Made by a program: the position numbers and the translations under genes | The notes under the pieces: model-generated | What the model was told of the DNA's origin: nothing | Database searches by the model: none | The model's input: only the letters and a program-made list of their open reading frames with translations | Shown: one piece after another, positions 1 through 8,043 of the stretch | Layout of the letters: every line of letters starts with the position of its first letter | How positions within the stretch are numbered: position 1 is the first letter of the stretch | DNA from: Xanthobacteraceae bacterium | GTDB lineage: Bacteria > Pseudomonadota > Alphaproteobacteria > Rhizobiales > Xanthobacteraceae | DNA: 8,043 nucleotides | NCBI GenBank assembly: GCA_030043285.1 | Contig: JASHXZ010000233.1 | Span: forward strand, 1 to 8,043 | Direction: 5' to 3'

Positions 1-1
1 T

Positions 2-805
2 CACGCTGGCCGCGGCAACAGCCCGTTCGTCGCCATTCCGGTGTTTCCGTCGCGGGTGTTTCGGCATGGCTACATGTTCGTCAACGCGCGCGCCGGTATC
101 CGCGCGCCCAAGGATTTGGCCGGCCGGCGCATCGGCGTGCCGCTCTACACCCAGACCGCGGCGATCTGGCAGCGCGGCCATCTGATGCACCAGTTCGGCG
201 TCGATTTATCCACGGTGCACTGGGTGCAGGGCGCGGTCGAGAGCGGCGGCAGCCACGGCAACCCGCACACGCTGCCGCTGCTTCGCCCCGTCGCGGTCGA
301 GCAGAACCGCAGTGGCCGCCCGCTCGGTGAGCTGCTCGCGTCGGGCGAGATCGATGCCTATCTCGGCTCGCGCAAGCCGCCGTCGTTCGGCGTCCATCCG
401 GACGTGGTGCGGCTGCTGCCAAACCATCACGCACTGGAGCGCGCACTGTTCGAGCGCGAGCGGATTTTCCCGATCATGCACCTCGTCGCCATCCGGCGCG
501 CGGTGTACGAGCGCCAGCCATGGATCGCCAACAGCCTGTACGCCGCCTTCGTCGAGTCGAAGCGCATCGCGCGGGCGCGGCTGCGCTATGCCGGCTCGCT
601 CTATGCCATGCTGCCGTGGCTGCAGGATGAGATCGAGGAAATCGACCAGGTTTTTCCCGGCGGCGATCCGTTTCCCTACGGCGTCGAACCAAACCGGCCG
701 ACGCTCGAGGCGCTGGTCCGCTACATGGTCGACCAGCACTTCATCGAGAAGCCGATTCCGGTCGAGCAATTGTTCGTGCCGCTGCCGGGCGCGAGCGGGA
801 GCTGA
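2..805 (+). CDS. 4,5-dihydroxyphthalate decarboxylase-like / periplasmic-binding-fold protein, 5' truncated
   Basis: The frame is open from base 2 and ends at TGA 803-805, so 267 codons are visible and the N-terminus lies outside the window. The GTG at 41 is in frame but should not be taken as the start, because family-like sequence (NSPFVAIPVFPSR) already precedes it. The order of recognisable segments fits the 4,5-dihydroxyphthalate decarboxylase / NMT1-like family: IPVFPSR-FRHGYMFVN, then a lobe with DLAGRRIGVP-YTQTAAIWQRG, then LLASGEIDAYLGSRKPPSF, and the C-terminal DPFPYGVEPNRPTLEALVRYM signature followed by EQLFVP. The family is usually a little over 300 residues, so about 60 are probably missing. 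Members are either decarboxylases of phthalate-type aromatic acids or act as solute-binding proteins; the sequence alone does not decide which. It converges on the Bug gene across an inverted repeat. Family assignment is fairly sure, substrate unknown. Confidence 0.85.
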   Translation, partial: HAGRGNSPFVAIPVFPSRVFRHGYMFVNARAGIRAPKDLAGRRIGVPLYTQTAAIWQRGHLMHQFGVDLSTVHWVQGAVESGGSHGNPHTLPLLRPVAVEQNRSGRPLGELLASGEIDAYLGSRKPPSFGVHPDVVRLLPNHHALERALFERERIFPIMHLVAIRRAVYERQPWIANSLYAAFVESKRIARARLRYAGSLYAMLPWLQDEIEEIDQVFPGGDPFPYGVEPNRPTLEALVRYMVDQHFIEKPIPVEQLFVPLPGASGS

Positions 806-819
806 TCGCGATGATACGC

Positions 820-908
820 CGTCATTGCGAGGAGCGAAGCGACGAAGCAATCTAGGAGTCGGTGCACCGGCCCCTGGATTGCTTCGCTTCGCTTCGCTCG
901 CAATGACG
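820..908. repeat. Long imperfect inverted repeat (REP-like palindromic element) between convergent genes
   Basis: The left arm 820-852 and right arm 877-908 are inverted copies. The outer 12 bases (CGTCATTGCGAG) and inner 10 bases (CGAAGCAATC) match exactly, and the middle differs by a one-base length change and a shifted GCGAA register. Pairing can extend three more positions, to about 855/874, with one wobble. The right arm carries a short pentamer run (GCTTC three times, 881-895). The loop contains a perfect 10-bp palindrome CGGTGCACCG (860-869), so a second small hairpin can form at the tip. The element occupies nearly the whole gap between the stops at 805 and 915. From general knowledge, this type of sequence is scattered through intergenic regions of Bradyrhizobium and relatives. 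It may stabilise 3' ends or block read-through in both directions; that role is inferred. Confidence 0.85.
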
Positions 909-914
909 AATAAG

Positions 915-1904
915 TCACTGCGATCCGGCGAGGCCGGCGTGCTGCACCACTTTGCCCCAGCGCACGATTTCCGATTTTACGAATGCGCGCAGCGCCGGCA
1001 CCGGCGGCGTATCGATCGGGATTGTGCCGAGCTTCACGAGTGTCTGCTGCGTGTCTGCCGCCGCGACGATGGCTTTCAGGTCGGCATGCAGCGCGTCCAC
1101 GGCCGCTTCCGGCGTTGCCGCCGGCGCCACCACCATGACCCATGCCACCGCGTCGAATCCGGGGACGCCGTTCTCGGCGATGGGCGGCACGTCCGGCAGG
1201 ATGGCGACGCGGGTCGTCGATGACACGCCCAGCGCCCGCACCTTGCCGGCCGCGATCAGCGGCGCTGCCGGCGCCACATCGGACATCAGCACCGGCACGC
1301 GGCCGGAGACGACGTCGACGATGGCCTCGGCCGTGCCCTTGTAGGGGATATGGGTCATCTTGGTGCCGGTCATCGCCTGCAGCAATTCCATGTAGAGATG
1401 CGGCGGCCCGCCGACGCCGCTCGAGCCGAACAACAACTGACCCGGCTCTTTCTTGGCGAGCGCGACCAGATCGCCGGCGGTGCGCGCCGCGAGCGACGGA
1501 TTGACGATGAGGACGAACGGCACGCTCGCCACCAGCGCGATCGGCACGAAATCGTCCGCCGGGTCGTACGGCAGCTTCTTGTGCAGCGTCACCTGAATGG
1601 CGAGCTGCGTGCTGCTGCCGACCAACAGCGTGTAGCCGTCCGCCGCCGCCTTGGCGACGGAATTGGCGGCGATGACGCCGCCGGCGCCAAGCCGATTCTC
1701 CACGAAGAAAGATTGACGGGTGCGCTCGGTGAGTTTTCGCGCCAGGAGCCGCGCAACCAGATCGAGGCCGCCGCCCGCCGCATAAGGCACGACGACGCTG
1801 ATCGGACGCGTCGGATAGTTTGCTGCGCCTTGTGCGTGGGCGCGCGCCGCCGCCAGCAGCGCCAGCCCGGCCACTGCCTGGCGTCTCGTTGGTCTCGCCG
1901 CCAT
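915..1904 (-). CDS. Bug/TctC-family tripartite tricarboxylate transporter substrate-binding protein
   Basis: This 329-residue protein has the normal length and full layout of the Bug (TctC) family of periplasmic solute receptors, which bind carboxylates or aromatic acids and usually hand them to a TctA/TctB permease. Residues 1-24 are an export signal ending AHA, with a basic TRR at 6-8 that could be read by the Tat system. The mature part opens with YPTRPISVVVPYAAGGGLD (30-48), the first ligand-loop region with the conserved Asp48. It continues with FVENRLGAGGVIAANSVAKA, ADGYTLLVG, LPYDPADDFVPIALV, the hinge segment HIPYKGTAEAI and LPDVPPIAENGVPGFD. It starts 8 nt after the protease stop with no clear Shine-Dalgarno sequence, so expression may depend on the upstream gene. 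No TctA/TctB genes are seen, but orphan Bug proteins are common in this group. Ligand cannot be predicted. Confidence 0.95.
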   Translation of the reverse strand: MAARPTRRQAVAGLALLAAARAHAQGAANYPTRPISVVVPYAAGGGLDLVARLLARKLTERTRQSFFVENRLGAGGVIAANSVAKAAADGYTLLVGSSTQLAIQVTLHKKLPYDPADDFVPIALVASVPFVLIVNPSLAARTAGDLVALAKKEPGQLLFGSSGVGGPPHLYMELLQAMTGTKMTHIPYKGTAEAIVDVVSGRVPVLMSDVAPAAPLIAAGKVRALGVSSTTRVAILPDVPPIAENGVPGFDAVAWVMVVAPAATPEAAVDALHADLKAIVAAADTQQTLVKLGTIPIDTPPVPALRAFVKSEIVRWGKVVQHAGLAGSQ

Positions 1905-1912
1905 ACGATCGA

Positions 1913-3712
1913 TCAGCGCGAGGCCGGCGCAGGCGCTGCCGGCGCGGGGGGCGCCGCGGGAGCGGACGTTTCGCTGACGATTTCCGGCGGCGAGCGCAGC
2001 GCCTTGAGCGGATTGACCAGCCCGGCGCCAAACTGCGGGTTGACGCCTTCAGTTCCGAGATGTTTGGCGGTGTCGACCAGAATGGCGCGAATGTCCTCGG
2101 GCGTGCGCGACGGCTCTTCCGCCATCAACAAGGCGGCGACGCCGCTGACATGGGCGGTGGCCACCGAGGTGCCGGTCGTGACTTGGACGCCGCCCTCCGG
2201 CGCCGGCACGAGGACATTGACGCCGGGCGCCGCGACCGCGACGTAGGAGCCCTGGTTGGCGCCGCTGAACAAACGGTCGTGCTCGTCGGTCGCGGTAACC
2301 GCAATGACGTTCGGATCGGCGCCCGGATAAAGCGGCGGCGATGTGGCGCCGGCATTGCCCGCCGCCGCCACGACCAGGATGCCTTTCTCGCGCGCGACCT
2401 GCAGCTCCTGCGCCAGCGCCGGGTCCTGCGGTCCGGCAAAGCTCATGTTGATGATCTTGGCGCCGTGCTCGATGGCGTAATCGACACCGCGGATGATGTT
2501 CGCCGAGGTTGCCTGCGGCGTTGCGCTGCTGCCGCCGAAGGCGCAGATCGCCAGGATCTTGGCGTCGGGCGCGACGCCGACGAGCCCGCTATGCGAGGCG
2601 ATGGCGCCCGCCATGCCGGTGCCATGAGGGTCGGGCGGCGCGTTGGCGCCGCAGCCGGCATCGTAAGTGTCGACGATCTGGCCGGCGAAATCGGGTTGTT
2701 TGGTGTCGACGCGCGAGTCGATCAGGGCGACGACGACGTCGTCGCCCTTGGTGATGCGGTGCGCGGCGCCGAGGTGAAGTTTGGCGATGACGTATTGGGT
2801 CGCATCGCCGCGCTCGGCGACGTTGTCGTGATCTGTGCCGCGACCCGTGCTCGCAAGCTGGGTCAGCCCGTAGGTGTAGTTCGGCTGCGCCGAGGCGTTG
2901 ACTCCGGCGCCGTCGATCTGGCGGATCACGTCGGCCACCGGCTGTCCATTATTGATGCGGAACGTATAGACGGTGCGGCGCAGCGCGCCGATCGTCTGCT
3001 GCGCCGCGATGGTGAGGCCGAAACGGCGAGCGAGCGCGGCGACGTCTTGCGGCGTCCGGTCGCCGCCGAATTGCAACACGAGCTCATTCGACCGGAAACG
3101 TGCTTCGCCGACCGGCGGCAGGCCGGTGCCGGGGGGCAGCGGCATGATGCGCATGTCGATCAGGCGCGTGCCCAGCGGTGCGCCGTTGCCGCCTCTGCTG
3201 CGGTTGGCGAGACTGCCGAAGCGGCCATTGCCGTTGCCGCCAAACGGACCGGACCGCAACTGGCCGCGCTGCAGCCCGGAGAAAGGACGTCCCATGTTCG
3301 GCACGCGCCCTAGTCCGGGGCGCAGTCCGGGCGGCATCATGGCCTGACGCGGCTGCAGACCCAGGGCAGCGCCGTTGGGGCCGCGGGACAGGGCGCCGTT
3401 CGGGAGGCGGGACAGGGCGCCGGCGGCGGCCGGGTTGCGCATCTGCGGGCCGAGCGGCGGCCGGACGTTCGCCACGCCGTTGCCGGGCTGCTGATTGTTG
3501 GGCCCCAGGCGGCGCCCGAGATTTTGTTGCGGGCCGAAACGCCTCGGCATGGCAAGCGGTCGCGGCGCGACACGCGGATGCTGCTGCACGACACGCTTGG
3601 CGGGCGGCTTGTCTTGCTTGGCTTGCGCGGTGGCGTTCGCCCAAACAACAACGCCTACACCGAGCAGACCGACGAACAGCAGTCCGCACCTATTCCACAA
3701 TGGGGCTGGCAT
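1913..3712 (-). CDS. Secreted S8-family (subtilisin-like) serine protease with long basic low-complexity N-terminal segment
   Basis: The protein has 599 residues. Residues 1-31 are a signal peptide or anchor (hydrophobic about 10-25, then ANATAQA). Residues 32-200 are a disordered, Pro/Gly/Arg/Asn-rich segment without acidic residues until D186. Residues 203-285 resemble a subtilase inhibitor/propeptide domain (FRSNELVLQF ... ALARRFGL ... SAQPNYTYGL). The catalytic domain runs from about 305 to 575 with all key residues present: Asp332 in VVVALIDSRVD, His363 in DPHGTGMAG, oxyanion Asn453 in VVAAAGN, and Ser516 in GTSVATAHVSG. Minor departures from consensus are SRVD for TGVD, and Ala520 where Pro is usual before the final His. 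The C-terminus (574-599) is an Ala/Pro-rich tail, and no autotransporter barrel is present. The start ATG (3710-3712) follows GGGGAAAGCT, a weak ribosome site. Likely a periplasmic or secreted endopeptidase; substrate unknown. Confidence 0.94.
   Translation of the reverse strand: MPAPLWNRCGLLFVGLLGVGVVVWANATAQAKQDKPPAKRVVQQHPRVAPRPLAMPRRFGPQQNLGRRLGPNNQQPGNGVANVRPPLGPQMRNPAAAGALSRLPNGALSRGPNGAALGLQPRQAMMPPGLRPGLGRVPNMGRPFSGLQRGQLRSGPFGGNGNGRFGSLANRSRGGNGAPLGTRLIDMRIMPLPPGTGLPPVGEARFRSNELVLQFGGDRTPQDVAALARRFGLTIAAQQTIGALRRTVYTFRINNGQPVADVIRQIDGAGVNASAQPNYTYGLTQLASTGRGTDHDNVAERGDATQYVIAKLHLGAAHRITKGDDVVVALIDSRVDTKQPDFAGQIVDTYDAGCGANAPPDPHGTGMAGAIASHSGLVGVAPDAKILAICAFGGSSATPQATSANIIRGVDYAIEHGAKIINMSFAGPQDPALAQELQVAREKGILVVAAAGNAGATSPPLYPGADPNVIAVTATDEHDRLFSGANQGSYVAVAAPGVNVLVPAPEGGVQVTTGTSVATAHVSGVAALLMAEEPSRTPEDIRAILVDTAKHLGTEGVNPQFGAGLVNPLKALRSPPEIVSETSAPAAPPAPAAPAPASR
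3370..3417 (-). repeat. Two 24-bp tandem units inside the protease gene
   Basis: Two adjacent 24-bp units (3370-3393 and 3394-3417) match at 21 of 24 positions and keep the reading frame. They encode the duplicated octapeptide ALSRLPNG / ALSRGPNG at about residues 99-114 of the subtilisin-like protease, within its disordered N-terminal segment. This suggests the low-complexity region grew partly by slippage or in-frame duplication. Confidence 0.8.
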
Positions 3713-3958
3713 AGCTTTCCCCGGGCTCCCAGGAGTGCGGCCATGCTACCATCGGGAATGCGGCCAAATCTAGGTTTTGATCGCGTGCCGGGGGAATAAA
3801 CAAACAAAACGCGACGATCTCATCCCTAACGGGCGAACCGCTTGTACGGCCCCCGCAATGCAGCTCTGGCTTGCTCCTCTTGTCGCGGAAATCAGTGATA
3901 TTGCTCGCAGAAACGGCGACGCGACGTCTAAAATCGCCGCCGGCGGACGCTGTTTTCG
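3713..3958 (-). promoter_or_regulatory. Intergenic region upstream of the protease gene; probable location of its promoter
   Basis: This 246-bp gap separates the stop of the unknown exported protein from the protease start and carries no convincing gene in any frame. It is less GC-rich than its surroundings, with an A-rich run on the + strand (AATAAACAAACAAAAC, 3795-3810) that gives a T-rich tract about 80-100 nt upstream of the protease ATG. A TAGATT at 3772-3767 on the - strand could serve as a -10 element, but no matching -35 sits at normal spacing, so no specific promoter is claimed. That the protease has its own promoter here is inferred from the gap size and composition. Confidence 0.3.
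3930..3945 (-). terminator. Weak terminator-like hairpin after the PBP/unknown-protein gene pair
   Basis: Read on the - strand, a small GC hairpin (CGCC-GGC-GGCG, 3945-3935) is followed by ATTTT (3934-3930). It starts 13 nt past the TAG stop at 3959-3961. The stem has only four pairs and the U-run is short, so it is at best a weak intrinsic terminator. Its position after the last gene of a tight pair is the main support. Confidence 0.3.
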
Positions 3959-5055
3959 CTACTTCGCCGCGACGCCGTCCGCCAGCATGCCGGCGACGGT
4001 CTTGATCTCGTTGCGCGCATATCGCGGCAGGCCGGCGCTGATCGAATTGCCGGAATTGAACGAGGAGTGGCCCATCAGCACTTCGGCGGGCACCAGGTTG
4101 CGCAGCACCGGGACTTTTTCAAAGTCCTTCTTCTTGTCGAATACGCTGGCGTCGATCGCCAAGGTCATGAACGCGGTGACCACGGTCTTGCCTGGATCGC
4201 TCGGGTCGTTCTGGAACACGGCGAGGAATTTGCCGAACTTCATGATCTGGTTGACATAAAAAATATTCTGCTCGAGCACGCCAGAGACCGGCGTGTCGAG
4301 GCTGGTCAATTGCCGCAAGCCGGCATCGTCGATCTCGCCGGGCGCGAGCGCGGAGAACTCGCTCTGAAAGTCGATGTGGTCGGAGATCTTCTTGGCGCTC
4401 TCGCGCAGCTTGTTGACCAGCATGATGCCGAGCGGGATCTTGCCCTCGAGCTTATAGGTCGACTGGATGCAGATCGACGTGGTCAGCCCAGTGCACCATT
4501 TGCGGTCCGGATTCTGATTGCCGGTGCCGGCCTCGTCGGTGAACGGCACCACGCCGGCCGCATCGAGCGCTTTGTGCTTGATTGCCGGATCGATGCGCTC
4601 CAAAAAATCGATCGTCACGTCGTGGGAAAGATCCAGGCTTGCGGGGGCGCGGTCGAGCGCGAAGCGGGCCTGCGCCACGTACATGTAGAGCTTCTGCAGC
4701 GCCGGCTTCGGGGTGCTGCTGTCGGTCTTGCTGGATTGTGTCTTGTTGGATTCAGTCTTGCCGGCCTGGCTGTCCCCGCCGTCCAGCTTGGTGACGGCCG
4801 GCTCGGTATAGGACGGAAACAGCGCCAAAAATTTCTTCTCGGTGGGATGTTTGACCGCCCAATCGGCAAACGACACCAGGGCGAGGTCGGCGGCCGCGGC
4901 AACGTCCGGCTTGTCGCTGAACGCGATGGTCGACGGCTTGAGCTGCGCCACCGCGAAATTTCGGGCCGAGGCGACGTCCTCGATGTGGAACGGCGCCGCG
5001 CCGGCGGCTCCGCTGGCGGCAAGCAGCACCCAAAGGACGACGGTGTGCCTGATCA

Positions 5056-5059
<4 letters not shown>
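3959..5059 (-). CDS. Exported protein of unknown function, coupled to the penicillin-binding protein gene
   Basis: I do not recognise a named family. The product has 366 residues if it starts at the first ATG (5059-5057), or 365 from the adjacent second ATG (5056-5054). Residues 1-21 form a clear signal peptide (hydrophobic VVLWVLLAASGAAGA), so it is probably periplasmic. Residues 22-95 appear globular. Residues 96-119 are a hydrophilic linker holding three pentads, KTESN KTQSS KTDSS. Residues 120-366 form a second, larger region with several amphipathic helices. The mature protein has only two cysteines, C189 and C197, in WCTGLTTSICIQ, which could form a small disulfide loop. No transmembrane helix is seen after the signal. 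The first ATG overlaps the upstream stop as ATGA, and the only GGAG lies about 20 nt upstream, too far to be ideal. Translational coupling to the penicillin-binding protein is therefore likely, which suggests a role at the cell wall. Much longer upstream starts in this frame lie inside the PBP gene and are not real. Confidence 0.9.
4725..4769 (-). repeat. Three 15-bp tandem units encoding the KTxSx linker
   Basis: Three adjacent 15-bp units begin GTCTTG on the + strand (4725-4739, 4740-4754, 4755-4769). The first two are nearly identical (GTCTTGCTGGATTGT, GTCTTGTTGGATTCA) and the third has diverged. They preserve frame and underlie much of the K-T-rich linker of the unknown exported protein. 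They look like an in-frame minisatellite whose copy number may vary between strains. Confidence 0.7.
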
Positions 5060-8025
<2,966 letters not shown>

Positions 8026-8043
8026 CGGGCTGCAGAGCTGGTT

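Noticed and set aside
312..1223. A 303-codon + strand frame running from the decarboxylase-like gene through the repeat into the Bug gene
   Set aside because: It is a shadow frame with Ser/Arg-rich translation; it crosses the repeat and two real genes in other frames.
721..2031. A 436-codon - strand frame overlapping the Bug gene
   Set aside because: It is an out-of-frame shadow of the Bug gene, very rich in Arg and Gly, and runs through the inverted repeat and into the convergent gene.
1820..3313. A 497-codon + strand frame across the Bug start and the protease gene
   Set aside because: It spans two well-supported - strand genes and its composition (Arg, Gly, Asp, Ala) mirrors the complement of their codons; there is no family signature.
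3766..3795. A sigma-70-like promoter with TAGATT as the -10 element
   Set aside because: The positions 16-18 nt upstream of it read CCCCC-like sequence with no resemblance to TTGACA, so no specific promoter is called.
3777..4259. A 160-codon + strand frame starting in the gap before the protease
   Set aside because: Most of it is antisense to the unknown exported protein, its start lacks a good ribosome site, and the translation shows no domain or signal.
8026..8043. A lipoprotein signal around the Cys encoded just before the PBP ATG
   Set aside because: The context is NQLC, and Leu directly before Cys does not fit a lipobox; too little upstream sequence is visible to support it.

Overview
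The window looks like a chromosomal segment of a GC-rich alphaproteobacterium, most likely in the Bradyrhizobium / Rhodopseudomonas / Xanthobacteraceae part of the Hyphomicrobiales (Rhizobiales). This rests on the high GC content, on a Bug/TctC-type binding protein beside a 4,5-dihydroxyphthalate-decarboxylase-like protein, on a class A penicillin-binding protein with a distinctive N-terminal extension, and on a palindromic GTCATTGCGAGGAGCGAAGC-type intergenic repeat that I associate with this group. The assignment comes from pattern recognition, not a database search. No tRNA, rRNA, CRISPR array, insertion sequence or phage gene is visible.

Layout. At the left edge (2-805, + strand) is the 3' part of a gene for a periplasmic-binding-protein-fold protein of the 4,5-dihydroxyphthalate decarboxylase family. 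Facing it on the - strand (915-1904) is a complete Bug/TctC solute-binding protein. The 109 bp between these convergent genes is almost filled by a long imperfect inverted repeat (820-908). The rest of the window is - strand genes, read from right to left: a class A penicillin-binding protein (5056-8025, its start possibly beyond the window edge), a secreted protein of unknown function overlapping it by 4 nt (3959-5059), a 246-bp gap, a secreted subtilisin-family protease (1913-3712), and then the Bug gene, which starts only 8 nt after the protease stop.

How they may work together. The penicillin-binding protein and the unknown exported protein form a tight, probably translationally coupled pair, so the unknown protein is a candidate periplasmic partner in peptidoglycan assembly (inference). 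The protease and Bug protein are closely spaced and may share a transcript, although no functional link between them is known. The two binding-protein-like genes at the left suggest uptake or turnover of an aromatic or carboxylic acid, but no transporter membrane subunit lies in the window. I see no clear evidence of a new multi-gene system. The points most worth following are the unknown PBP-coupled protein, the unusual ends of the penicillin-binding protein, and the low-complexity segment of the protease.
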